From CALCZU01 sp964396165 (GTDB lineage Bacteria; Bdellovibrionota; FAC87; UBA2466): a stretch of DNA of 64,000 nt. Below the pieces are notes generated by a model. That model was not told the origin of the DNA. It saw only the letters and a program-made list of their open reading frames with translations, and made no database searches. The DNA lies in NCBI GenBank assembly GCA_964396165.1, contig CAYNEF010000011.1, positions 15,631 to 79,630 of the forward strand, given 5' to 3'. The position numbers and the translations under genes were made by a program. Numbering within the stretch: the stretch's first letter is position 1; every line of letters starts with the position of its first letter. This document shows, piece after piece, positions 26,589-36,309 of the stretch.

Positions 26589-27542
26589 CTATTCTTCTTT
26601 GTCTATATCTTCGGTTTTTAAGCCATCGTCATCTTGACCTGCTCGAAGGAAAGTGAAGTTTCCTTCTTTTATACTTGGGTCTTCGTGGTTTCTCGTGGCT
26701 GTAAGTTTCCAGGTATAAAATCCCAAAGGAATTTTTGTTTCAATGCTGGGGACTTCAGATTCAAGAGTTTTGAATAAAAGATTTGATCGGTATATCTCTA
26801 ACTTATATTTGATGCCGGTGAGCGGAATGCGTTTCCAGCGAAAAACTAAAGGACCGTCCGTATCAAAAACCTGCACGCCCGACTTCGGAGATACTACTTC
26901 CAATTCGTAATGCTGTAGTCTGTCGAGTTTTGTTTTTGTGAATTCGATTTTTTGGAGTTCTGCGCGTTTTTTCTTGTTGTTGAAATAAGTCGCAAGACTC
27001 TGAGAAAGTGCTACACGTTCAGATTGTAAGGGATCGGATACAACTGGGGGCGTAAACTCTATTTTTGGCAATGGTTCTATTTTTTCTGGAAGTCGGATTG
27101 TCGCTTTTTCTTTCGTCAGAAGCGGGCGTCCGTTCACACGTGCTTTCTTTGTTGTTTCTTTAGCGTCCAGTGTGCCTTCCAAAAGAGTAATTTCTATCTG
27201 GTCTCGTATCAGTTTATCTAGTTGCAGCATAGTTCCTGCTTGAAGAGTGAAACTGTTTCCCTGAATTTTTAATTCTGCTGTACTGCCAACTGGGACATAC
27301 AGAGTGTCCAGCCAATAGACCGGTTGAGTTCCTTTTAAAACTTCCCAAAAGAGGGTTTTTGACTGTCGGCGTTGAGTTACTCCGACTATCTCTATTGTGC
27401 CAACGGGGTTCTTATTCGTAGTATCGTTTACACCAATGTGGCCGCTCCACTGCATATAAGTGGAAAAGAATAGACCCAATAAGCCGATTAAGACAATTAG
27501 CTTGTCAGTCAGCATCAAATCCATGTTTTTAACAATTGTCAT
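26589..27542 (-). CDS. FecR-domain-like membrane-anchored protein
   Basis: 317 aa. One N-terminal membrane helix (DKLIVLIGLLGLFFSTYMQW) and a large part outside. Residues ~50-130 follow the FecR pattern (VPVGSTAELKIQGNSFTLQAG, then an ITLLEGTLDAK strand). A later segment (VVSPKSGVQVFDTDGPLVF to IPLGFYTWKLTATRN) looks like an Ig/FN3-type domain, followed by an acidic tail. It is divergent from the SpoIIE phosphatase gene across 148 bases, a layout suggesting joint signalling or a shared control region. The fold call is moderate. Confidence 0.65.
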   Translation of the reverse strand: MTIVKNMDLMLTDKLIVLIGLLGLFFSTYMQWSGHIGVNDTTNKNPVGTIEIVGVTQRRQSKTLFWEVLKGTQPVYWLDTLYVPVGSTAELKIQGNSFTLQAGTMLQLDKLIRDQIEITLLEGTLDAKETTKKARVNGRPLLTKEKATIRLPEKIEPLPKIEFTPPVVSDPLQSERVALSQSLATYFNNKKKRAELQKIEFTKTKLDRLQHYELEVVSPKSGVQVFDTDGPLVFRWKRIPLTGIKYKLEIYRSNLLFKTLESEVPSIETKIPLGFYTWKLTATRNHEDPSIKEGNFTFLRAGQDDDGLKTEDIDKEE

Positions 27543-27690
27543 ACGCAGTAGACCTTCGGTGCCTTTTCGGAAATTTCAAGAAAATACTTAAAAGTTTTTT
27601 ACGAGCGGAAATGAGCAATTTGTAGCCAAATACTCATATTTTCACCGTTTTTTTCCGAAAAGATAAATAGGTTTCGCCCTTGGCTTCGAA

Positions 27691-29664
27691 ATGAAAATTT
27701 CACTCAAATACAAATTTCTTATCGTACTTATCTCTACCATGGTCGTGGGTTTTTCTCTGTTCTTCTATCTTGCTCAAAATGTGTTTTCTGAAGATAAGAG
27801 ACTTTTTATCATGGACTTGAACTTGGCGATTCTAAAGTCCTCCACTACTGAGATCAAGTATGGTTTAAAAAGCCGTATAGATGCATTGCAAAGAATTATA
27901 CCAAAAGTATACTCGCAAGATCCGTCTATTACCGCTTCAGATAAAACCTTGTTTTCGGAAAGTCATGTTCCCTTGCAAGAGGAACTCTTAGGAATTCAGT
28001 TCTACCAAGTGAATGAGAGTACAGGAAAATATGAGCAGTCCCGTAACTACCAGAATAAAGAATTATACGAGAAGATGGGGTTGAGAGAAGAGTTTCCCGC
28101 CGAGCTGGAAGAAAAAGTACCATTGCATATAAACGAGTTCAGTAAAGAAGAGCTTTCCGGAATCCGCTTAATAAACCGTTCTGTTTCGCTTGGAAAAGAT
28201 AATAATATTTCAGAGACTCCTGTTTTAACCATACTATTTGGTACAGAAACTATCAGTAACTCGTCTACGTCTAAAGGGATGATTGTCGCAGTGGATCTGG
28301 TTCAGGATTTTCTACAGAAAGTATTAGGCCAATCTGAATTTGCAGATATCTTTTTGATCTCAAAACAAGGAATGCTTATTAGTCACCATTCTTTAAACGA
28401 TTTGGTCCAATCAACCGGGAAACCACTTACACATCCCATTGTAGCGAAGCTACAGAGTAAGCAATTCCCCAGAGAAAGTATCCAGGCGCAAATCGGGAAT
28501 GAAATTTATTTGTGTAATGTAAGTGAGACTGCATTTTCCGATGTTTTCGCGGTGTCGCAAATTAAGCAGAGCGAAGCCTTCAGTGCGCTTAAAGAATTAC
28601 GGTCTCAAACTCTAATATATGGCGTATTTGTTCTTTCTTTCGCACTTATTTTCAGTGTGCTGTTCGCTTCTAGATTGACCCACAACATTCGAAAACTCGG
28701 GGAAGCTTCTAAAGAAATTGCTTCTGGAAAATTAGATATTACGCTCGATATACGTTCTTCAGATGAAGTGAGTCAGGTGGCCGACAGTTTTCTTATTATG
28801 AGTAAGAAAATTTCTGCCTTACTTGTGGAATCAGTTCAACGCGCGAAACTTGAAAAAGAACTGGAAACTGCGAGTTTAATTCAATCTACCGTTTTAACCC
28901 CACCTGAAATCAACCACCCATCTGTAGATTTAGCAGCTTATTACGGACCCTCTTCGGAGTGCGGGGGTGACTATTGGGATGCCTTTATTATCAATGACAA
29001 ACTAACGGTGATTATCGGAGATGCCACTGGACATGGAGCTCCTGCTGCTATTGTTACTGCGGTCGCAAAGAGTTGTTTTTCTACTCTCAGGTTACTTTTT
29101 GTGAAAGAACCCTTAGCGCCCAATTATATTCTTACCTGTCTCAATAATATTATTTACAGTTCGTGCCGTGGAAAACTTTTGATGACGATGTGTGTGTTTC
29201 AGTTAAATTTGAAAACCGGTGAAGTGACTGTTTGTAATGCCGGACACTATGCTCCTTACTGGATCCAGTCTAGCGACAAGGCGGAAGCGTCTAATCATCG
29301 ATCCATTAAAAATCTTTATGCGCGTGCTGATATTTTGGGAGTAGATCCGCATACTCAATACAAGGTAGCTCAGTATCAACTAAAAAAGAATGATACTATT
29401 GTGCTGCTTACTGATGGAGTTTTAGAATCCAAAAATAACACGCATAATGAGTGGGGCGAAAACCATTTCAAAAAAGCACTCTATAAATATGCTGCTAAGT
29501 CTACTGCCGCAATCAGAGATGGACTCATTCATGAATTAAAGAGGTTTTCTGAGGGAGTTTCGCAGCCTGACGATATTACTTTCACAGTGTTGAGATGGAA
29601 GGGAAATACCGAAGTAAAAGCAGAGCCGCCAAAAACAGATACTAAGCCACTTGCCGCAGCTTGA
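27691..29664 (+). CDS. Membrane sensor Ser/Thr phosphatase (HAMP-SpoIIE)
   Basis: 657 aa. Helix 1 at about 9-30, a ~270-residue external sensor region of Cache type, helix 2 at about 308-328, HAMP to about 380, a short coiled coil, then a PP2C/SpoIIE domain. Metal-binding and catalytic motifs: ECGGDYWDAF, IIGDATGHGAPAA, IVLLTDGVLES and QPDDITF. It should dephosphorylate a Ser/Thr-phosphorylated partner, classically an anti-sigma factor antagonist; none is visible in the window. The start is ATG 27691. It ends five bases from the stop of the converging coiled-coil gene. Confidence 0.9.
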   Translation: MKISLKYKFLIVLISTMVVGFSLFFYLAQNVFSEDKRLFIMDLNLAILKSSTTEIKYGLKSRIDALQRIIPKVYSQDPSITASDKTLFSESHVPLQEELLGIQFYQVNESTGKYEQSRNYQNKELYEKMGLREEFPAELEEKVPLHINEFSKEELSGIRLINRSVSLGKDNNISETPVLTILFGTETISNSSTSKGMIVAVDLVQDFLQKVLGQSEFADIFLISKQGMLISHHSLNDLVQSTGKPLTHPIVAKLQSKQFPRESIQAQIGNEIYLCNVSETAFSDVFAVSQIKQSEAFSALKELRSQTLIYGVFVLSFALIFSVLFASRLTHNIRKLGEASKEIASGKLDITLDIRSSDEVSQVADSFLIMSKKISALLVESVQRAKLEKELETASLIQSTVLTPPEINHPSVDLAAYYGPSSECGGDYWDAFIINDKLTVIIGDATGHGAPAAIVTAVAKSCFSTLRLLFVKEPLAPNYILTCLNNIIYSSCRGKLLMTMCVFQLNLKTGEVTVCNAGHYAPYWIQSSDKAEASNHRSIKNLYARADILGVDPHTQYKVAQYQLKKNDTIVLLTDGVLESKNNTHNEWGENHFKKALYKYAAKSTAAIRDGLIHELKRFSEGVSQPDDITFTVLRWKGNTEVKAEPPKTDTKPLAAA

Positions 29665-29668
29665 GTGT

Positions 29669-30343
29669 TCAGGAACCCTTAGACATTTTTTCTTCAGCGG
29701 TTTTTATCTGTTGTAGTTGGTTTGTATAAGCTTGCGCTTCCTGTTTTCGATTTTCCCATTTACGTTTTTCATCTTGCAGGCTCGCATCTTTTTTGTAAAT
29801 CAGGCGAAGATCGTTTTCGATTAGTTTTTTTTGTTCTTTTAAGTTTAAAAGAGTCTTAGTAGCATTCGCGTGCCATTCAGTGCCTTCAGTAATTTTCATT
29901 TTTACATTTTGTATCGCATTTTTCTCTTCAGCACTCTCAGTCTTTCTTTTTAAAAGAGTTTGTAGTGTCTGGTTTGCAGTTTGGATGAGGCTTGTATATT
30001 TCATTATTGTTTCATCTGTCTCTTGAATCAAATTCTGGTATTTTTGAATGAGCGATTCGTGCTTTTGCTGCAAAACGGCTAATTCCTCTGTTTCTTTCTT
30101 AATCTCTTCCAAGTTTCCATCAATCGTTTTCAGATTGTGTTCACTCTTTTCAATGCTGAGTTCCAGATTTTTCCGTCCTTTTTCCAACGTCGATTTCCCG
30201 CTCGAACTTAAAGAGGCTTCAGGGATAATTTCAACGTTTTTGAGAGGAGGGAGCATATCGGCGTAAAGCATAGCGCTCGTTATAGTCAGAAAAACAGTGA
30301 GCACAAATCTGCAATTAGCCAGAGCTTCAAATTGAAAGGACAT
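29669..30343 (-). CDS. Exported coiled-coil protein
   Basis: 224 aa. A hydrophobic signal-like N-terminus (CRFVLTVFLTITSAMLYA/DML) is followed by almost continuous heptad-rich helix, with many Glu, Lys, Gln and Leu (KSEHNLKTIDGNLEEIKKE and similar) up to the end. No enzyme motif. Likely a periplasmic structural or scaffolding coiled coil. It converges with the phosphatase gene. Confidence 0.65.
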   Translation of the reverse strand: MSFQFEALANCRFVLTVFLTITSAMLYADMLPPLKNVEIIPEASLSSSGKSTLEKGRKNLELSIEKSEHNLKTIDGNLEEIKKETEELAVLQQKHESLIQKYQNLIQETDETIMKYTSLIQTANQTLQTLLKRKTESAEEKNAIQNVKMKITEGTEWHANATKTLLNLKEQKKLIENDLRLIYKKDASLQDEKRKWENRKQEAQAYTNQLQQIKTAEEKMSKGS

Positions 30344-30391
30344 ATTTACTTCATATCTTTCATTGTTTAGGTTGTGCTTAATAAGAGCAAA

Positions 30392-31639
30392 TCAAAAACC
30401 AGAAACTTGTTTAGGTTTATTTTCTTTAATGAGGTTGTAATTCTCAAATAGATTTCGCATTTTTGCTCCTTCTATTTCTACATTAAAATCAGTATCTACC
30501 GTCTCTTTTGCTCTTTTGCCTAGCTCTTCTACGTTCAATTTGTATTGCATTATATCTTGTAGTGCATATTTTAAATCTGATTGCGCGCCTGGTAAAACGA
30601 GTAAGCCATTTTTTCTATTTGATACGAGTTCTGGTATTCCAGCTATTTGAGTAGAGACGACCACTTTAGACCTAGCCATTGCTTCCATAAGTACGACTGG
30701 TAATCCCTCCATAAAGCTGGGAAGTACAAGGACGTCGCTTTTTTCCATTTGTTTTAAAGTTTGTTCTGATGACAGTGCGCCTAAAAAGTGAACTCTTGTG
30801 CTAATCCCCAATTTTGTCGCTTGATTTTTTAGTTCATTTTCAATGGGACCTTGTCCGACTATGTTGAGTTGCCATATTCTTTTTTCTGTTACGAGTGTAC
30901 TCAGTACTTCAAGTAGAATTGCCGGGCCTTTTTCTGGAACTAGCCTTCCGACAAAAAGTAGATTTAGCAGTTCACCTGGATTGTGTTTATCGTTTTTTAA
31001 TTTCTCTACTGCACAATGCACTATGTGCAATTTTTTCCAATGCTCGGTAGGTACTACTGCCATTACTTGAGATCTGCAAAACTCTGAGATACAACGAACA
31101 AACATTGCTCCCACTACTTTTTCGCGCAACTTTCCAGTTTCGATATCTAGAAATTCTGCAGGACCATGTATTGTTAGACTATAACTTAATTTATTAGAAA
31201 TTTTGGTAGCAATCAATGCAACTGCAGCAGCATTATTGCCCATATGAACATGCACATGTGATATATCTTTTTTTTCTAATTCCAGCACTAATCGTGATGC
31301 TTCCAAGTGATATGCTACATGTAATAGTCTGGATTTGATACCTGGGGGTGATAGCTTTTGAGAGAATAGTAGGCCTCTGAAAAAACTCTTGGGGCGAGTA
31401 AAAATTAAAAATAAATTATCGTGTACTATACTCCGTAGATTGTTTAATAACGAGACAACACTTCCCTCTCCCTGACTATTACTATCAAACAAATCGCCCT
31501 GACTCGGTTTTCTAATTGAAAAGGTGTGTACATCCACACCTTGTTTTCTTAGTGCGCGTACCTCACGATGAATAAAAGTATGCGAAAGAGCAGTATATTT
31601 GGAATTGAGATAGGCTATTTTTGAGTTAAAAATACTCAT
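30392..31639 (-). CDS. Glycosyltransferase family 4
   Basis: 415 aa, GT-B fold, full length. The acceptor-side N-terminus has TALSHTFIHREVRALRKQG, typical of exopolysaccharide GT4 enzymes. The donor domain carries FVGRLVPEKGPAILLEVL and the EX7E motif in EGLPVVLMEAMARSKVVVST. It transfers a sugar from a nucleotide sugar in the cytoplasm, probably during exopolysaccharide or O-antigen assembly. It sits downstream of the asparagine synthase gene on the same strand and near a GT2. Confidence 0.92.
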   Translation of the reverse strand: MSIFNSKIAYLNSKYTALSHTFIHREVRALRKQGVDVHTFSIRKPSQGDLFDSNSQGEGSVVSLLNNLRSIVHDNLFLIFTRPKSFFRGLLFSQKLSPPGIKSRLLHVAYHLEASRLVLELEKKDISHVHVHMGNNAAAVALIATKISNKLSYSLTIHGPAEFLDIETGKLREKVVGAMFVRCISEFCRSQVMAVVPTEHWKKLHIVHCAVEKLKNDKHNPGELLNLLFVGRLVPEKGPAILLEVLSTLVTEKRIWQLNIVGQGPIENELKNQATKLGISTRVHFLGALSSEQTLKQMEKSDVLVLPSFMEGLPVVLMEAMARSKVVVSTQIAGIPELVSNRKNGLLVLPGAQSDLKYALQDIMQYKLNVEELGKRAKETVDTDFNVEIEGAKMRNLFENYNLIKENKPKQVSGF

Positions 31640-31670
31640 ATATGTAATACTTCTATATCGGCTTTTGGAC

Positions 31671-31694
31671 GCAGTAGCTCAATGGTAAGTGCGA
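31671..31694 (+). pseudogene. tRNA-Gly-like 5' fragment
   Basis: GCAGTAGCTCAATGGTAAG followed by TGCGA matches the 5' acceptor/D-arm part of a tRNA-Gly type gene (GTAGCTCAATGGTA is the usual D-arm). No anticodon arm or T-arm follows. It is a remnant between two polysaccharide genes, possibly left by integration or rearrangement. Confidence 0.5.
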
Positions 31695-31709
31695 TATTCA
31701 AATTTCATT

Positions 31710-33659
31710 TTAATAGCGGAATCTTAACTCGTAGCGTTGACACCATTTGAGTAAACAAAAAATTGCCCATATGCGTGACCAATAGATGCCACTTTCTTTC
31801 CGCTGGAAGCTTTTCCATAAACTTAATACAGTAATTGGGTTAAGACCGATGCTTGAAATTAGCTCGGTATTTGTCAGTGTTTCATCCATGACTTTACCAA
31901 GGTCTTTTTGTATCCAACTATCAAAGGGAAGAACAAAGCCTTGTTTTGGTCTATTAAACAATGCGGGGTCTAGTCCTTCCAAACCGATATTTCTTAGAAT
32001 TTTCTTTGTTCTTATGGGGAGGTACCTGTCAGATTCAGATAGACGATTTGCTTTTTCGAAAAGTACGGAGTCAACCAAAGGCACTCTTAGTTCTAAACTA
32101 CTTGCCATGCTTGTTGAATCTGCATCTTTTAAAAGTCTTTCACCCAAAAAAATCCGCTGTTCCAATGTGCTGATTTCAGAAAGTACAGAATGGCCTTTTG
32201 TATCCTTGGAAAGAAATTTCCAAAATTCTTCAGATAAGCCAAATTTTGTCCCCGCAGAAAAATCATTTGATGCCAATAGCTGTTTTTGAAAGTCTGGTAG
32301 AAAAAGTGCATAAGCTATTTGGTATAAGCGAACCAAGTTTGAGCCTGATTCAAGCATTAGGGGAAGTTTACTTAAACGTTTTGGAAGAAGAGCGCCTAAA
32401 ATTGAAGGGTGAAATGCTTTGCGAAGTATCTCGGTTAAAAGAGTGTATGAACTCTTCGGCAGATGTTCTAGAACGGATAAGAGAATTGACATTTTCGGCA
32501 AATCTCTAAATGTTGTGTAGCCACCAAAAAGTTCATCACCTCCTGTACCGGAAAGTGCCACAATGATTCCCGCTTTTCTAATGGCGGCAGAAAGAAAATA
32601 GCAATTAATGCCGTCGAAACTAGGCTGATCTAGACTTTCAATCGCTTTGGGCAATTCACTGATAAATTGTGCTTCGGTTAAAGGAATTTCGTGGTGGATT
32701 GTACCGATAGCCTGTGCAATCTTACTGGATATAACACCTTCGTTGTAATTCTGTTCATTAAAAGTAAGTGTAAAAGTGTGTACGGGGTTAGTGGAAACTT
32801 TTTGTGCAATATTTGCTAGAGCACTTGAATCTATACCGCTGGAAAGAAAAACACCAACAGGAACGTCGCTGTGCAAGTGAATTTGCACAGAACGGAACAA
32901 TTCCTCCTTAAAGTCAGAGATCGAGATTAGTTCTTGATTTGCTTTCTTTGAGGCATCCCAATAAAACTGTTTTTTAATATTTCTTTCACCGTTTTTCAAA
33001 ATTGCCGATTCGCCCGGTAACAGTGATTTACATTGTTTAACAATAGTATTTGGACCGGTTACAAATCCATTCCACACAATGGATTCTATCGCAGTAGGAT
33101 CAAGTTCGGCTTCAGAAATTAAACCTGATGCAAGCAAAGCGCGAACTTCAGAAGCAAAAATAAATGTCCAGTCTCCATTTTGATCTTGATTGCTAACATA
33201 GTAAAAAGGTTTTATGCCAAGTGGGTCTCTGGCCACAAAAAGAGTGCGATTTTCCGTGTTCCACAATGCAAATGAATACATTCCACGCAATTGAGAAACC
33301 GCATCAGAACCAAAACGAGATATAAAACGTAAAAGAACTTCTGTGTCTCCGCTTGACTTGAATTTCTCTCCGCCAAGTTCTAGCTGTTTTCTTATTTCTA
33401 AAAAGTTGTAAATTTCTCCGTTGAATACCAACGCATTTTTTGTGTCTGGATCAATCATTGGTTGATCCGCAATTTGAGACAAATCCAGAACAGACAATCG
33501 ACGGTGTGCGATTAAACAACCATTTCCGGACAAATCAGGGGTACTAAACCACGTCCCCCCACCATCTGGCCCACGATGCGTCATAGCTTTCGACATGGCA
33601 TTCAAAGACGCTATATTTTTATCGTTAATTTTTCCTAAAATGCCCGCGATGCCGCACAT
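31710..33659 (-). CDS. asnB: Asparagine synthase, glutamine-hydrolysing
   Basis: 649 aa. The N-terminal class II glutaminase starts with the nucleophile Cys2 (MCGIAGILGK) and has MTHRGPDGGGTW and ALVFNGEIYNF. The synthase domain carries the PP-loop SSGIDSSALANIAQ and VALSGTGGDELFGGY. It makes asparagine from aspartate, glutamine and ATP, or a related amide. Members of this subgroup (amidotransferase 1, exosortase or EPS-associated) often sit in polysaccharide loci, as here between GT4 and GT2 genes, where they may amidate a sugar acid. That specific role is inference. Confidence 0.92.
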   Translation of the reverse strand: MCGIAGILGKINDKNIASLNAMSKAMTHRGPDGGGTWFSTPDLSGNGCLIAHRRLSVLDLSQIADQPMIDPDTKNALVFNGEIYNFLEIRKQLELGGEKFKSSGDTEVLLRFISRFGSDAVSQLRGMYSFALWNTENRTLFVARDPLGIKPFYYVSNQDQNGDWTFIFASEVRALLASGLISEAELDPTAIESIVWNGFVTGPNTIVKQCKSLLPGESAILKNGERNIKKQFYWDASKKANQELISISDFKEELFRSVQIHLHSDVPVGVFLSSGIDSSALANIAQKVSTNPVHTFTLTFNEQNYNEGVISSKIAQAIGTIHHEIPLTEAQFISELPKAIESLDQPSFDGINCYFLSAAIRKAGIIVALSGTGGDELFGGYTTFRDLPKMSILLSVLEHLPKSSYTLLTEILRKAFHPSILGALLPKRLSKLPLMLESGSNLVRLYQIAYALFLPDFQKQLLASNDFSAGTKFGLSEEFWKFLSKDTKGHSVLSEISTLEQRIFLGERLLKDADSTSMASSLELRVPLVDSVLFEKANRLSESDRYLPIRTKKILRNIGLEGLDPALFNRPKQGFVLPFDSWIQKDLGKVMDETLTNTELISSIGLNPITVLSLWKSFQRKESGIYWSRIWAIFCLLKWCQRYELRFRY

Positions 33660-33755
33660 ACAGAGAAGTCCTTACTGTGTTTTTAAAACTACAACAGTGA
33701 ATCAGAGACACATTTTTATGTATCTGTATTATAATAGAAAAATGAGAATAATTGT

Positions 33756-34673
33756 ATGAACTCTCGATTTTGCTCAATTACTCCATGTAGAGATGAAGCG
33801 AAATACGCGGAGCAAAGTATTGAAAGTGTGCTATCACAAAGCCGGTTACCTGATCTTTGGGTGATCGTAAACGATGGTTCGACGGATACGACAAAACAAA
33901 TTTTGGATTCTTATGCCGCAAAACATCAATTTATTCGTGTAATAGATGTAAAAAATCGAGGCTTTCGTAAGTTAGGTGGCGGGGTAATAGACGCATTCTA
34001 CCAGGGCTACAACTCGATAGATCCAAATCAGTTTGAATTCATTTGTAAGCACGATCTTGATCTCATTCTGCCAACTATCTACTTTGAAAAAATGATTGAA
34101 TGGATGCATACCGATCCTCGTATCGGGACATGTAGTGGTAAACCATATTTTAAAGATTCGTCAGGTGAACTAATTTCTGAATGCTGTGGCGATGAAAACT
34201 CGGTCGGTATGGTTAAGTTTTACCGAACCAAATGTTTTATGCAGATTGGTGGTTTCGTTCGCGAAGTAATGTGGGATGGGATTGATGGGCACCGTTGCAG
34301 AATGTTTGGATGGAAAGCAGAGAGTCGAGATGATGAATCTATTCGATTTCTTCACCTTAGGCCTATGGGCACAAGTGATAAAAACTGGTGGGTAGGCAGA
34401 GTAAGGCACGGCGCTGGACAGTACTTTATGGGAACGTCGCCACTATTTATACTGGCCAGCGCGATCTACAGAATGACAAGACCACCCGTTTTTATAGGTG
34501 GATTGGGGATGTTATATGGATATTTTACATCTTACCTCTCCAACAAAACCCGCTACAGTGATTTGGATTTTCGAAAGTTTTTAACTTCCTATCATTGGAA
34601 TTGCTTATTAATGGGAAAAAATAAGGCAACCCAAAAATTGAATGAATCGCAAGCGGCTGTCTGGAAACCTTAA
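33756..34673 (+). CDS. Glycosyltransferase family 2
   Basis: 305 aa, GT-A fold. N-terminal FCSITPCRDEAKYAEQSIES is followed by VIVNDGSTDTTKQIL, the nucleotide-binding DGS motif. FICKHDLDLILP holds the metal-binding D-D part, and a late HRCRMFGWKAESRDDESI is acceptor-side. There are few hydrophobic segments, so it is cytoplasmic or peripheral. It is divergent from asnB across 96 bases, part of the same polysaccharide locus. Confidence 0.9.
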   Translation: MNSRFCSITPCRDEAKYAEQSIESVLSQSRLPDLWVIVNDGSTDTTKQILDSYAAKHQFIRVIDVKNRGFRKLGGGVIDAFYQGYNSIDPNQFEFICKHDLDLILPTIYFEKMIEWMHTDPRIGTCSGKPYFKDSSGELISECCGDENSVGMVKFYRTKCFMQIGGFVREVMWDGIDGHRCRMFGWKAESRDDESIRFLHLRPMGTSDKNWWVGRVRHGAGQYFMGTSPLFILASAIYRMTRPPVFIGGLGMLYGYFTSYLSNKTRYSDLDFRKFLTSYHWNCLLMGKNKATQKLNESQAAVWKP

Positions 34674-34702
34674 TATTGCCGCTGATTCATCTATCTAGAC
34701 TG

Positions 34703-36115
34703 TTAAGGTGCAACCAAAACAAGTTGTGTCGTATTGGGCGGAAGCGAAAGTGACCCGCTTGTAACGCTCACTGTACCTAATGAGCCATCTGCTGCAATCT
34801 GGGAAACGGTTAAACGTGATGTTGCAGGACCGCCGGTGGAAAGCACGGGATACCAGGTGAGTGTAGTCGTGCCGGGGTTGGTAACCAAAAAGGCAGTTTC
34901 ACTAGCTGCGTTTTGTCCGATGATTGCATAAAGACCACCCGATTGATTGAGCGAATAACTTGCGCCGGATGCCGAGGCTTGCGTTGCGGTGGCAGTCAAT
35001 CCGGTGGAGTGGCTTGCAAGGGAGGACCAAAATGAAAAGGCATTTCCCATCGGTCTTGTTTCTGCAGCCGGTCCCAAAAGTCCCCAGTTTACACTGCTTG
35101 TTCCGCTCGTATCACTATCAGTACCTTTGTAGAAAAGCGAAGTCGTGACATCACTTGCCTGTAAATTTATCCAACTGGCGGTCATTAACGCAGGCCCTTC
35201 GCCTGTCGTGCGTTTTGCGGCTCCTGCACTGGTGGTAATAACGTTGTTCCACTCTGTGATATGTGATTCGATAGAAGAGCTGAATCCTGCTGTGGTGAGC
35301 GCAGCACGGTAGTAATTTGCAGCGGTTTTAAAATCAGTCGGGTTGTCAGAGTACAGATGCCATGAAAAGAAATCGATGGGAGTGTTGTGTGCTTTTAAAT
35401 AGGAAAGAAGACTTGCAAGGTACGCCTGATTAGTTGCATTGGAGTAAGTGGAGGAGATAACAGCCGGTCCTCCTATTTTAATCGTCGGAAAGCTTGCCTT
35501 TAACTGAGTAACTGCATCATTCATGAATTGATCGAAAGCGAGTGTAGTCCCCGAGCCCCAAAATGCCTGGTTGTTGGGCTCATTCCAAAACTCGATCGCG
35601 TCAATGGTAACGGTGTGCCCTGTGCAAGCACCTGTTGTCAGGTATTGGATATACTTTTTCGCAGCATTGATCCAATTTGCTTGTTCCGTTGAGTCGGTAG
35701 GGGGGCTGGTTGTTGTTGTGGAATCCCCTAAACGCAAATAGAGGTGAAAGTTTCCGTTAATAATCTTGTTTAGATAAGTATTAGTGGCCGTAAAACTGAA
35801 TGATCCGCACACTGAAGGATCTGCTGACTTGGAAGGGTAAATCACGTGCATATCGAATGGACCGTTAAAATCGTGTGTTCGTATCGTCGTAATTCCTAAT
35901 GTTTGAAAGAATGTCGTAAAGTCGGTGACGGTACCTGTAGCAGTCTTTGGTCCACCGTTTACACCGATTAAAGATTTGATGCTGCCGCTTTCACTTCCTG
36001 CGATAACAGAAATATCCGCTGTGACAGTAGTAGTTGTCGAAAGATCGTGCTTGTGGCAGGCGGAGACCACTAGCAAAGTGAGCGCCAGTTTAAGCAAGAG
36101 TAATAGATGTTTCAT
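34703..36115 (-). CDS. Lipoprotein glycosidase, GH39-like
   Basis: 470 aa. Lipobox VVSAC after a Leu-rich signal. The TIM-barrel part resembles GH39 beta-xylosidase/iduronidase enzymes: GITTIRTHDFNGPFD, acid/base Glu in IEFWNEPNNQAFWG (about residue 175), SWHLYSDNP, and a nucleophile-type Glu in ESHITEWNNV (about 268). A C-terminal beta-rich domain follows. Low-complexity Thr/Ser runs are common. It is probably anchored to a membrane surface, degrading glycans. Confidence 0.75.
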   Translation of the reverse strand: MKHLLLLLKLALTLLVVSACHKHDLSTTTTVTADISVIAGSESGSIKSLIGVNGGPKTATGTVTDFTTFFQTLGITTIRTHDFNGPFDMHVIYPSKSADPSVCGSFSFTATNTYLNKIINGNFHLYLRLGDSTTTTSPPTDSTEQANWINAAKKYIQYLTTGACTGHTVTIDAIEFWNEPNNQAFWGSGTTLAFDQFMNDAVTQLKASFPTIKIGGPAVISSTYSNATNQAYLASLLSYLKAHNTPIDFFSWHLYSDNPTDFKTAANYYRAALTTAGFSSSIESHITEWNNVITTSAGAAKRTTGEGPALMTASWINLQASDVTTSLFYKGTDSDTSGTSSVNWGLLGPAAETRPMGNAFSFWSSLASHSTGLTATATQASASGASYSLNQSGGLYAIIGQNAASETAFLVTNPGTTTLTWYPVLSTGGPATSRLTVSQIAADGSLGTVSVTSGSLSLPPNTTQLVLVAP

Positions 36116-36309
36116 ATCGAAGTGATAATTGTATTAAGGAAAGCAGCGTTGTAAAGCCGCATGCCGAAACAAAAATATTTGCTGTTATTCACCCTAATTG
36201 GCTACTTTCAAAAGTATGGCTGCCAAATCTTACTTGCCAATAAGATCTAACCCAGCTTAAAATTTCTCACTCCTATTTATTACAGGAAATCAAAGAGGGA
36301 CAATTTAGT

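Noticed and set aside
31786..32509. Long plus-strand open frames opposite asnB
   Set aside because: They lie wholly opposite recognisable asparagine synthase sequence and show no motifs.
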